DNA of 45,692 bases from Schlesneria sp. (GTDB lineage: Bacteria > Planctomycetota > Planctomycetia > Planctomycetales > Planctomycetaceae), in contig JAQGHU010000087.1 of the NCBI GenBank assembly GCA_028291515.1, positions 1-45,692 of the forward strand, written 5' to 3'. The position numbers and the translations under genes were made by a program. The notes under the pieces are model-generated. The model was not told where the DNA came from and made no database searches. It saw only the letters and a program-made list of their open reading frames with translations. How positions within the stretch are numbered: the stretch's first letter is position 1; each line of letters opens with the position of its first letter. Shown here piece by piece: positions 17,017-24,761 of this stretch.

Positions 17017-18282
17017 TCAGATAGTCGGATAAGGATTCGCGAGGCGGAACTTGGGGTTTTTCTCCAGATACGCGGCAACTCGATCGGTCCGCGAGATTCC
17101 AACCGGCAGGAATTCCAGGGCCTGATGCAGGCGATCGTCGGGCTCGGCACAACTGAAGCGCAAGAATCCCGCCCCGGCCTCGCCGAAGCATTCGCCGCCC
17201 AAACAGGCGACCCCGAACTTGTCGTCGGCACCTTCTAACAGGTACAGGGCCAGACCGTGGCTGGTGATCCCCAGACGATTGCAGACTGGAGCGACATTCG
17301 GAAAGACGTAGAACGTTGCGGCCGGGTCGAGCGAGTGAAACCCGTCCAACTGGTTCAGACCGCTCGTCAGCAACTCCACCTTCTTGCGGAACTTCTGCAT
17401 CACGCTATCACGTTCGGTGGTGTCGCGTTCCAAGGCCGCCTTGCCCGCCAATTGCACCAGCGGCGGCGTGCACGACAACGTCGTGTTAATCATCTTGCCA
17501 ATCGCATCCGAAACTTCGACGGATGCCACAGAAAAGCCCAGTCGCCAGCCGCTCATGCTGTAGCTTTTGCTGAACGTGTACGCGGCCATCGACCGTTCGA
17601 GCATCCCCGGTTCGGACAACAGCGATTCGTGAGTCCCCTTCCAGACCATGTGGCAGTACGGTTCATCGCTGAACACGGCGACATTCGTTCCCCGCAGCAG
17701 ATCGGCGACGTCTCGCAGATCCTGCCGCGTCATCACGCCGCCGGTGGGGTTGTGCGGTGAATTGAAGAAGATCGCCTTGGGCGACGGATCAGTCTTCAGG
17801 AAGTTTTCGATTGCCGACTTCTCGGGACGGAATCCGTTCGATTGCTTCAGAGGCACCAGGACCGGTCGAGCGTTGCGGCGCAGGATATTTGGCAGATATG
17901 TCGGAAAATAAGGGCTGAAGACCAGCACCCCGTCACCCGGATTCAAAAAGGCTTCGCAGAAATACTGTTCGAAGACCTTGGCTCCCGGTGCGACGACAAT
18001 GTTTGCGGCCTGGGCCGGGATGCCGAATTCATGCTTCACAAAATTCGCGGCCGCTTCGCGAAACTCGGGCAATCCCGGCGAAGGGCAATAGTGCGACTTA
18101 TTCTGCTGGATCGCTTCGACCCCCGTCGACTTCGCCGAGGCCGTGCTATCGAATGGGCTGTCCCCAATCTCGAGTTCCACAACGTCTTTGCCAGCCGCCT
18201 TCAACGTCTTGGCAATCGCCAGCACACTGAAGGCAGTTTCGACCGTAAGTGACTTCGCAAACTCGCTTAGTTGAACGGACAT
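17017..18282 (-). CDS. class I/II PLP-dependent aminotransferase
   Basis: A 421-residue fold-type I aminotransferase. The PLP lysine is Lys239 in FSKSYSMSGWRLGF, Asn178 lies in NSPHNPTGG, and Asp206/Tyr209 in DEPYCHM contact the cofactor; Arg247 belongs to the same signature. SHYCPSPGLPEFREA (63-77) is the usual N-terminal substrate segment. ATG 18282 is chosen; an upstream start at 18345 would add a leader unrelated to the family. Such enzymes usually act on aspartate, tyrosine or related amino acids, but the exact substrate cannot be read from the sequence. A divergent promoter region separates it from the leucine-rich-repeat gene. Confidence 0.9.
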   Translation of the reverse strand: MSVQLSEFAKSLTVETAFSVLAIAKTLKAAGKDVVELEIGDSPFDSTASAKSTGVEAIQQNKSHYCPSPGLPEFREAAANFVKHEFGIPAQAANIVVAPGAKVFEQYFCEAFLNPGDGVLVFSPYFPTYLPNILRRNARPVLVPLKQSNGFRPEKSAIENFLKTDPSPKAIFFNSPHNPTGGVMTRQDLRDVADLLRGTNVAVFSDEPYCHMVWKGTHESLLSEPGMLERSMAAYTFSKSYSMSGWRLGFSVASVEVSDAIGKMINTTLSCTPPLVQLAGKAALERDTTERDSVMQKFRKKVELLTSGLNQLDGFHSLDPAATFYVFPNVAPVCNRLGITSHGLALYLLEGADDKFGVACLGGECFGEAGAGFLRFSCAEPDDRLHQALEFLPVGISRTDRVAAYLEKNPKFRLANPYPTI

Positions 18283-18507
18283 ACGTCTGCACCTGGAAAC
18301 AGAGGAGAATAGCCACGGATGAAGCACCGATTGAACACGGAACAAGAGGACAGAGCAATCCCTCGGCGCGAGGAATTGGGAATGTCATCCGAATGGACGA
18401 TTGAGTTCATGATTCCACAGTCAAAGATTGGCCAACAAGCAAACGCTCGCTCAAAGTGTTCGCGACGATTGTCCAAGCGAACGTGACGGCCCTGACTGCT
18501 TAACACA

Positions 18508-18535
18508 TTGATCGGATTGCCCGACGTGTTATAAG
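18508..18535 (+). promoter_or_regulatory. sigma-70-like promoter of the LRR gene
   Basis: TTGATC at 18508-18513 and TATAAG at 18530-18535 are separated by 16 bp. They match the housekeeping consensus at four and five of six positions. The start codon lies 46 bp downstream at 18582. Confidence 0.5.
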
Positions 18536-18581
18536 ATTCCGTTCTGGGAACAACTGACTCCATCGGGAGCCCAACCAAATC

Positions 18582-19973
18582 ATGGCTGATTTTCGAGCCA
18601 TCACTGTTCTAACATACTTGGCATGCTTCGCGTGGTTGTCGACGCCGGCGAGGGGCGAGGACTTTGCGGAGACGGCTGATATTGCCAAGCTTCACGCGAT
18701 CGTCAGATCCGTGAAACGAGATGCTGTGATCGCCGGTTCGCCGGTCGTGCATCTCGAGTTGGAAGCCGTCGGCGAGAACAAGCAGTCTTTTCGCGATGAA
18801 CACATTCGTCTGCTGCAACAATACCCGCACCTGCGATCTTTGGGGCTGGACTGCCGAATCACCGATGCCGGGATCACGGAACTCTGCGAACTTAAAAACC
18901 TGACGAGCCTCGAATTGGGCAACTGTGACATCACGGACGCGGGCCTGTCGAAGTTGGCGGCACTCGAGAAGTTGAACGCCCTTCGCTTGTGGATGTGTCG
19001 TCAGATCACGGGCGAGACACTCGGCTCGCTCACACAGCTTTCTGAATTGCGGATCCGGTATTGCCCACGCATCACGGCCCTGCGAGTGGCTCCACTGCAG
19101 AAGTTGACCCACCTGGGAATCAGCGAGTGCGACAGTCTGACAGGAGCTGGATTGAACGAACTTCGCGAGCTTCCCAACCTCGCTCAATTGAAAGTGCTCG
19201 GATGCCCCTTCATCACTGATTCCAATCTGGACGCGGTCAAGGGCCTGCATCATTTACGGCATCTGACGTTGAGGTTTCATTACGAACAACCCGATGCAGG
19301 TCTTACGAACATCACCGACTTGCGGGGTCTCGAATCGCTGTCACTACATGGCAAGCTGATGCCCGATACGGGACTCGCCGAATTGGGGAAACTCCGCCAA
19401 TTGAGCGAACTTCACTTTTCCGGTGCTGCGGTGACGAATGATGGAATCAAGGTGTTGGGAGAGCTACCCGAGTTGACTCGCGTGAGCCTCAATTGCGAAA
19501 AGCTGGATGGCTCTGGATTGCAGGTCCTGTCGCGACTTCCTCAATTGACGGACCTGGAATTTGAGGGCAATTTCAAAATCTCTGATGGCGAATTGAAATC
19601 AATCAAGGCCTGCACATCACTGAAGAAGCTGGCCTTGCTTCATGGCGGAAGGGACGTGTCGGCGGAGGGCATGGCAACACTCGGTGAGCTTCCCCATTTG
19701 GATATCTTGGCATTGGAGGGACACTTCTCAATCGAAGCGTTGCGCGAAATTCAAAAGCTGACGAGCCTGAAAGTGCTTCAGATCGATCTCTCCTCCAAGA
19801 TGGAGATCGGCGAATTCAAAGCGGCACTCCCGATGACCGAGATCGTTTGGAGAAGGAGTCAAAAACATAGTTCTGGAAAGTGGCGTCTGGAATCATTCCC
19901 CCGTAATAAGTCACAGCCGTTCCCTGTCGGGTACCCATTTCCTTACCGGAGACGCCACTTCGAACCGCTCTGA
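18582..19973 (+). CDS. exported leucine-rich-repeat protein
   Basis: A 463-residue protein with an N-terminal signal (about 1-25, ending TPARG) and about 12 leucine-rich repeats of 24-26 residues from residue 75 to 420. Repeat units of the form LTSLELGNCDITDAGLSKLA (about 107-126) and TDAGITELCELKNL place it with the cysteine-containing (RNI/GALA-like) subclass, which forms a horseshoe for protein binding. The C-terminal 35 residues (after PMTEIVWRR) are basic and outside the repeats. It sits alone between divergent and convergent genes and has a plausible promoter at 18508. It probably acts on the cell surface or in the periplasm; the partner is unknown. Confidence 0.87.
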   Translation: MADFRAITVLTYLACFAWLSTPARGEDFAETADIAKLHAIVRSVKRDAVIAGSPVVHLELEAVGENKQSFRDEHIRLLQQYPHLRSLGLDCRITDAGITELCELKNLTSLELGNCDITDAGLSKLAALEKLNALRLWMCRQITGETLGSLTQLSELRIRYCPRITALRVAPLQKLTHLGISECDSLTGAGLNELRELPNLAQLKVLGCPFITDSNLDAVKGLHHLRHLTLRFHYEQPDAGLTNITDLRGLESLSLHGKLMPDTGLAELGKLRQLSELHFSGAAVTNDGIKVLGELPELTRVSLNCEKLDGSGLQVLSRLPQLTDLEFEGNFKISDGELKSIKACTSLKKLALLHGGRDVSAEGMATLGELPHLDILALEGHFSIEALREIQKLTSLKVLQIDLSSKMEIGEFKAALPMTEIVWRRSQKHSSGKWRLESFPRNKSQPFPVGYPFPYRRRHFEPL

Positions 19974-20065
19974 GGATCTTTGAAGGAGATCGCCTCGACG
20001 ATGGATTCTCTCGGCACGTCTTGCGTTAACAACGAGTCCACGCGAAGACAGCCAAAAGAAAACGC

Positions 20066-20100
20066 GGCCAAGTCGCGGACTCCAAGTCCGTGGCACCCCC
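20066..20100. repeat. short hairpin, possible dispersed element
   Basis: cggact-cca-agtccg (20076-20090) forms a 6-bp hairpin flanked by gtggcacccccgctcc. It resembles a tRNA anticodon arm but no acceptor or T-arm can be found. It lies in the gap between the LRR gene and the convergent hypothetical gene. Confidence 0.45.
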
Positions 20101-20124
20101 GCTCCACCAGCTTTTGCGATCAAC

Positions 20125-20868
20125 CTACTTCGCCGAAATCGCCTGCTGCAGCGGGCGAAGGACTTGATCGATGACGTGTGTTTCGAGAAGTTGCTCGGCG
20201 GTCGTCCGCAGTTGAGAGAACGTGTTTTCGTAAGACATCTCGGGCTCCAGGCTGCCGTACTGCCGCACCGCGAAGAAGACGACGATCGGCTCTTCGGGGA
20301 ATTCGCCGCGACGCACCTGATAGGCGTTCGTTCGCGTTTCGATCGTCAGGCGGGCCTGGCGACGGCACGATTCATCGAGGGCAATCGTCATCATCGGTTC
20401 GTAGTTCAGGATCTTCGCACCCGGGACTTGCAGCATCCCATCGAGGGCCGAACTGACCCCGAGCGCTTCCGCAACCAGTTCGTCGTGGTTACCGCGATAT
20501 GAAAATTCGAAGCCCATCATGAAGTCCAGGGCTTCGCAGTCCAACGGGCTGACCGACAGCATGAATGGGATCAGATCCAGGATCAGCGAGTGCTGTTCGA
20601 CAGCCTGCTCGACATCGTCGGGATTGATCTGGCCACTACAAATCCGCCGCGGTTCCAGCGTGACCCAGCGCTGGTGGCCCATGTCCTTATCTTCTTCGAG
20701 GACAAAGTCGCCATTTTCGCGCGTGTAGAAGTTCCGCATTGTGGGATACTTCTTCTGGACCCGTTCAAAGAAGCCCAGAATGGTTTCGCGTCCCGCCGGA
20801 AGCTGCATTTCCGTGTTCAGGGTCATGTTGACGTAGTAGTCGTCAGCCAGGGACGAGTAGGGATTCAT
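20125..20868 (-). CDS. conserved hypothetical protein
   Basis: A 247-residue cytosolic-looking protein (MNPYSSLADDYYVNMTLNTE) with no signal peptide or membrane segment. Features include ETILGFFERVQKKYPTMRNF, an acidic strand FVLEEDKDMGHQRWVTLEPRR, and a C-terminal helix LLETHVIDQVLRPLQQAI. GAGGAA eight bases upstream supports ATG 20868 over the longer frame from 20928. Codon use is like that of its neighbours. I recognise it only as a type of conserved protein seen in planctomycetes; no function is assigned. Confidence 0.75.
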   Translation of the reverse strand: MNPYSSLADDYYVNMTLNTEMQLPAGRETILGFFERVQKKYPTMRNFYTRENGDFVLEEDKDMGHQRWVTLEPRRICSGQINPDDVEQAVEQHSLILDLIPFMLSVSPLDCEALDFMMGFEFSYRGNHDELVAEALGVSSALDGMLQVPGAKILNYEPMMTIALDESCRRQARLTIETRTNAYQVRRGEFPEEPIVVFFAVRQYGSLEPEMSYENTFSQLRTTAEQLLETHVIDQVLRPLQQAISAK

Positions 20869-21126
20869 ATCGCGGTTCCTCAAAGAACTAAACGTGCCGG
20901 GTGTCGAGCGAGGCCTTCTACAAGACATCGCCCGGCCGGCACGTCATTCCGAACTCCTGCTTGTACCTTGCGAGAAGGCCGCACCACAAAATCGTTTTCC
21001 ACCATCTCTTCGTGGCATCAATTCCTCCGAATGGATGACTTGTCGATTGCAGCGATTCCGTGGACTTCTCAAACTGGATGTGATTGTATAGGCCCGCCGA
21101 CCGGGGGTCAAAGAGGGAGTTCGCTG

Positions 21127-21675
21127 ATGTCTCGTTCCGTGTCCACATTCCGAGCCGATTCTGACGTTGTTTCCGCCGACTTTGCCTGTATTTTCTCGAC
21201 GGAAATCGGGTGGATGACAATCATTGGTCGTCACAATCTTGTCCAATCCGTCAGCATTGGACACGCCTCAGCCACTGCCGCCAAAAAAGCGTTGAAGCAG
21301 TCAGCAGGAAGCCTCAAAGAATCAGATTGGTCTCCAGAGCTGCGTGAAGCGTTGGAAGAGTATGCACGCGGCAAGCGGGTTCATTTTGACCAGTTCGACT
21401 TGCAGCTTCCCGATCGAACGCCATTCCGGGACCGCGTCCTCGCTGCGACGCGCCAGTTGGCCTATGGCCAGACCAGTACCTATGGCGCGTTAGCGCTACG
21501 AGTGGGACACCCGCGAGCGGCTCGGGCCGTTGGAACGGTGATGTCCACCAATCGTTTCCCGATCTTGATCCCCTGTCACCGAGTCCTGGCTTCGGGTGGA
21601 AAACTGGGCGGGTACTCTTCCCACGCGGGGACCAATCTGAAGCAAATCTTGTTGGATATGGAACGCGCCGGTTGA
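21127..21675 (+). CDS. ogt: O6-alkylguanine-DNA alkyltransferase
   Basis: A 182-residue suicide DNA-repair protein that moves the methyl group from O6-methylguanine to its own cysteine. The active site is IPCHRV (about 148-153, Cys150), preceded by the helix-turn-helix segment YGQTSTYGALALRVGHPRAARAVG (read in two parts; the Arg finger lies in PRAARAVG) and by MSTNRFPILI. LGGYSSHAGTNLKQILL matches the conserved end of the domain. A GGGAG site precedes ATG 21127. The frame is open 540 bp further upstream, but that stretch is antisense to the gene at 20125-20868. It is not fused to an Ada domain. Confidence 0.92.
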   Translation: MSRSVSTFRADSDVVSADFACIFSTEIGWMTIIGRHNLVQSVSIGHASATAAKKALKQSAGSLKESDWSPELREALEEYARGKRVHFDQFDLQLPDRTPFRDRVLAATRQLAYGQTSTYGALALRVGHPRAARAVGTVMSTNRFPILIPCHRVLASGGKLGGYSSHAGTNLKQILLDMERAG

Positions 21676-21703
21676 ACTGGCTCACCTCGAAAGTCGTCTC
21701 TCA

Positions 21704-21967
21704 ATGTCCCGCATTCTGTTTCAATTGACCGCCGTCGCCTCAATGGTGTTCGTGATCACGATTCTGGCGACCGTCGCTTTGCTGCTGAGCGACCCCGTGG
21801 CCCCCTTCAACGTCTGGTTCAATAGGCACGGGACCACCGTGTTGATTGTCGAAGTTGCGTTGATCGTCGTACTGGGCCTGGCGGCAATGACCGCCGACCG
21901 ACGCGAGACCCTACGCGCAAAATCTGCGTCATCAGAACCCCAAGAGCCCCCGTCTCCGACGAACTGA
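21704..21967 (+). CDS. small membrane protein with two membrane segments
   Basis: An 87-residue protein with hydrophobic segments at about 4-28 (FQLTAVASMVFVITILATVALLL, in two parts) and about 44-62 (TVLIVEVALIVVLGLAAM), followed by a short charged tail (ADRRETLRAK) and a Pro/Ser-rich end. It starts 28 bp after the alkyltransferase stop and is probably cotranscribed. Function not recognised. Confidence 0.6.
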   Translation: MSRILFQLTAVASMVFVITILATVALLLSDPVAPFNVWFNRHGTTVLIVEVALIVVLGLAAMTADRRETLRAKSASSEPQEPPSPTN

Positions 21968-22024
21968 CGCCGACATCGGCAGTTTCCTGCAGTTCGCTCG
22001 TCCGCACGTCGACTTAGAGTAGAA

Positions 22025-22041
22025 GGCACACTCCGTGTGCC
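22025..22041. repeat. short palindrome ggcacac-tcc-gtgtgcc
   Basis: A perfect 7-bp inverted repeat with a 3-base loop, embedded in agtagaaggcacactccgtg. No T-run follows on either strand. I recall this motif as frequent between genes in planctomycete genomes, so it is listed as a repeat rather than a terminator. Confidence 0.6.
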
Positions 22042-22102
22042 GTGAGCCCATCTGTCCGCAGTTCGGGCCTGCTGTGCTTCAGTCCATACCGAGACGGCAT
22101 CG

Positions 22103-22339
22103 ATGGAAACGTCACGCCTGACGAAACTGACGATCCAGGCCTCCGTCTGCCTCGGCAAGCAGCGAATCAAGCTGAAAGATCTCTGCCGGTTGAAGCCGGG
22201 TGAGATCATCTCGTTCGATGAACCCTGCGGTGACGTGGAACTCACGGTGAATGGATGCGCGCTGGGTACCGGCGAAGCGGTCAGTCGCGGCAGCCAGATC
22301 GGCTTTCGAGTCAATCGAATCGTCGGGCAGTCAGAGTAG
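22103..22339 (+). CDS. FliN/SpoA-domain protein
   Basis: A 78-residue protein consisting of a single SpoA (surface presentation of antigens, FliN C-terminal) domain. The stretch LGKQRIKLKDLCRLKPGEII followed by SFDEPCGDVELTVNG and GEAVSRGSQIGFRV matches the beta-rich domain that forms the flagellar switch C-ring or the equivalent ring of type III secretion. It lacks the N-terminal extension of full FliN. No other flagellar gene is in the window, so it is an orphan copy whose role (motor ring or other) is unclear. Confidence 0.8.
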   Translation: METSRLTKLTIQASVCLGKQRIKLKDLCRLKPGEIISFDEPCGDVELTVNGCALGTGEAVSRGSQIGFRVNRIVGQSE

Positions 22340-22356
22340 AAAAACTGGCGCCGGCC

Positions 22357-22838
22357 CTAGGCGAGATAGACGAGCATGGCGTCATCAGCATCGGCGGCGG
22401 CTCGAAAGAAGCTGACCAACGCAGCGTAGTGCTGGCTAATGTATTCGCGTTCTTCAGGTCCGTCTCTCCAACCTTCCGGATAGATTTGTTCCTCATTCAT
22501 CCGCTCAGCGTCGAACTTCTCGAGCAGTTCCCATACGGGAATCTCGTCGATGGCAGTCGCTACAGCCTTCACCTCTTCTGGTACGAGATAATGGGCTGGT
22601 CCATATCCAGTATCCTCGCTCCCAAGTTCTTCTCCACCGATGACCACGCTGTAGAGAGGATCTTCCCCTCCCCAAGCTGAATCGTTGAGCAAGAAATGGA
22701 TGGCGTGCCAGGTTTTATCAATATTCAGCTCTCGACTGGCATCGGGTTCTTGGTCTGAATCTGGAAATAAGAATTCGAATACGGATGAGCCGATAACTCC
22801 TCGCTGGTCACGCGACGGTAGTATCCAATCATCGACAT
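22357..22838 (-). pseudogene. frameshifted DUF1877 (YfbM-like) gene
   Basis: The N-terminal part begins at ATG 22838 (MSMIGYYRRVTSEEL) and hits TGA at 22725-22727. The other part continues in a second frame with LNIDKTWHAIHFLLNDSAW, the signature of DUF1877, and runs to 22357 (AMLVYLA end). Joining the frames at about 22728 gives a normal protein of about 160 residues. The change is equivalent to one lost base (or two gained). A ribosome site (GAGG) precedes the ATG. It is either a recent pseudogene or a sequencing error. Confidence 0.85.
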
Positions 22839-22929
22839 CGGTGGCCTCGTACTAACATGATGGCCTAAGGCGGAGTCGGGCTTTGGTCTACGACCCAGCC
22901 GAAGAACAGGTTGAACTCGCAATAAAAAA

Positions 22930-22970
22930 GGGCAGTATGGCCAGCCCTCAAAGGATTGGCCGCGCTGCCC
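22930..22970 (-). terminator. intrinsic terminator of the DUF1080 gene
   Basis: A two-part stem, gggcag (22930-22935) with ctgccc (22965-22970) and ggcca (22939-22943) with tggcc (22957-22961), is followed on the minus strand by TTTTTTATT. It is 46 bp after the stop of the minus-strand DUF1080 gene. Confidence 0.82.
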
Positions 22971-23016
22971 AGAAACTATCGGTTCGCTTGAAGTTGCTCA
23001 AGTCCTCACTGACTTG

Positions 23017-24333
23017 TCACTTTGCCAGCGACTTGATGCGCACATTGCGGAACAACACCGCATCTCCGTGCCCGGCGAATCCAAAGTAGCCTTTGACTCG
23101 ATCTTTGCCGGGGTGCGGCGAGTTCGCCATGTACTCGGTGATCTTGCTCAGGTCGGTATCGAGGATCACGTTACCGTTCAGTTCGACCTTGATCGTCGAG
23201 CCAACAACGGTCACTTCCTGATAGTTCCACTCGCCCGTCGGTCGCTGATATCCACGAGCAGCGGCCGCCATGCCATAGGCCGAACCGTGGTACTGACGCT
23301 TGTCGAGCGACGCGTAGTTCTTGTGATCGTTGTCCAGAACCTGCAGTTCGCACATGCCGACGTAGGCGGTATCCCCCTCGCCCGGATAGCGAATCGCCAG
23401 GCCGTTATTGCCCGAAGGAGGAACTTTGAATTCCAGGGCGACGAAGAAATCGCTGTACTCGTCCTTAGTATGCAACACGCCCCCCTTGCCGGGCTTGCAG
23501 CGGATGGCCCCGTCGGCGACTTCGTAGTTGTCGACAGCGCCGGCCCAGCCTGTCAGATCGGTGCCGTTGAAGATCGAAGTGGTCCCTTCAGAGGCCTTGT
23601 CCTTTTCCAGCATCTTGGTTGCTTCAGCAATCGGGATTTCTCGCAGGAAAATATTCTTCCAGCGAATCTCGCCCCCGTGCGTCTGCAACTCGATCGGGCC
23701 CTTGGGAATGAGCGGCAGGGCGCGATCGTAATAGTTTTCCAGGATCGCGTTGTCGACGACCAGTTTGTCGTTCAGATGAATCGTTGTGCGGGCACCAATC
23801 TGGACGATGTGGAACCGGTTCCATTCACCCAGTGGTTTATCCGCGAGGACGAGCGGGTCTTTTCCTGGCTTGCCGGCACTGTTGTTCCACAGCCCGCCCG
23901 AACCTTTGTTGGCTCCCAGGCTGAATTTGCCTTCATCGGTGAAGTCCCAGATCTGAACCTGAGGCGTCCCCTTCAAATAGATGCCGCTGTCCGCCTTGGG
24001 AACGGTCTTGTAGTCGATCCACAGTTCATAATCGCCGTAGTTTTTGTCGGTGGTCAAGTACAGACCGTGCCCGTCGTTGACCAGGTCCGCTCCGTCGATG
24101 CTCCAGTGCTTCTGGATGTCCTCCCGACTTTTGACTCGCTCGGCTTCCTGTTCTTCGGGGGTCAGGGCCTGAAATTTTCGCGGATCCTTCGTGTCGTAGC
24201 CGTGCCAGCCGGCCAGATCTTTCGCGGTAAACAGGGCGACAAACCCCTCCGGCGGTACGTTGTCGGCAGCCTGGACTATCCCAGCCAGTCCCACTGCGAT
24301 CAGTGCAGCCAGACAGATTTGAAATCGAATCAT
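23017..24333 (-). CDS. exported two-domain DUF1080 (3-keto-disaccharide hydrolase-like) protein
   Basis: A 438-residue secreted protein with a signal peptide (1-22, ending VQA) and two tandem DUF1080 domains (concanavalin-like beta-jellyroll; the family name is 3-keto-disaccharide hydrolase). Domain 1 (about 30-235) begins FVALFTAKDLAGWHGY and includes YGDYELWIDYK and SGIYLKG; domain 2 (about 250-436) begins TSIFNGTDLTGWAG and includes FFVALEFKVPPSGNNGLAIR and VELNGNVILD. Between the domains a linker carries EIPIAEATKMLEKD. These proteins are abundant in planctomycetes and are thought to handle oxidised sugars outside the cell. It stands alone with its own terminator. Confidence 0.9.
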   Translation of the reverse strand: MIRFQICLAALIAVGLAGIVQAADNVPPEGFVALFTAKDLAGWHGYDTKDPRKFQALTPEEQEAERVKSREDIQKHWSIDGADLVNDGHGLYLTTDKNYGDYELWIDYKTVPKADSGIYLKGTPQVQIWDFTDEGKFSLGANKGSGGLWNNSAGKPGKDPLVLADKPLGEWNRFHIVQIGARTTIHLNDKLVVDNAILENYYDRALPLIPKGPIELQTHGGEIRWKNIFLREIPIAEATKMLEKDKASEGTTSIFNGTDLTGWAGAVDNYEVADGAIRCKPGKGGVLHTKDEYSDFFVALEFKVPPSGNNGLAIRYPGEGDTAYVGMCELQVLDNDHKNYASLDKRQYHGSAYGMAAAARGYQRPTGEWNYQEVTVVGSTIKVELNGNVILDTDLSKITEYMANSPHPGKDRVKGYFGFAGHGDAVLFRNVRIKSLAK

Positions 24334-24761
24334 CGTGAAACTCCTTCAGACTCAGGGTGCAGGACTTGCCAAGCGAATTCACCGCGCGGCATCATATCGA
24401 CCGCCGTCGATGGGGGCCAGAAACCGAACCCAGAGGGGCTCGACCACTTGGCACGCTTCGCAATAATTCAGTTTTGGAATACCAGCATCTTCAATCTCAT
24501 CGATCACCGACAGACGCCGTCAGCGTCGTCTGAATGTGCTGGCATAACCTTCACAGGCCGCATAATCCGATGCCCCGCCCGGTTCTGCAATGGGTTCCGA
24601 AAGGATTCCGGCGTGTATTTCGGATACCGACCGTGTTAAATTGCAGCGTGTTACGGTCTCTCATCTGTCGATACGAATGGTTGATTTTGTCGAGTTCATT
24701 TCCATTGATCCAGTCTTTTTAATTTCTTCTTCGCATCTGAATTCTCGGGGTTGCTCGCGTC
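24334..24761. other. divergent intergenic region, 428 bp
   Basis: It lies between the minus-strand DUF1080 gene and the plus-strand zinc-ribbon gene, and should hold promoters for both. No convincing gene, repeat or clear promoter pair is seen. Confidence 0.6.

Noticed and set aside
16664-17191. N-terminal extension of the VanZ-like frame
   Set aside because: It overlaps the 100-residue membrane protein in another frame and has no domain; the VanZ start at 16663 is better.
20066-20100. Possible tRNA gene from an anticodon-arm-like hairpin
   Set aside because: No acceptor stem, D-arm or T-arm can be paired around it.
23014-24639. 541-codon plus-strand open frame opposite the DUF1080 gene
   Set aside because: It is antisense to a clear two-domain protein with signal peptide and terminator, has no ribosome site and no recognisable domain; it arises from codon bias.
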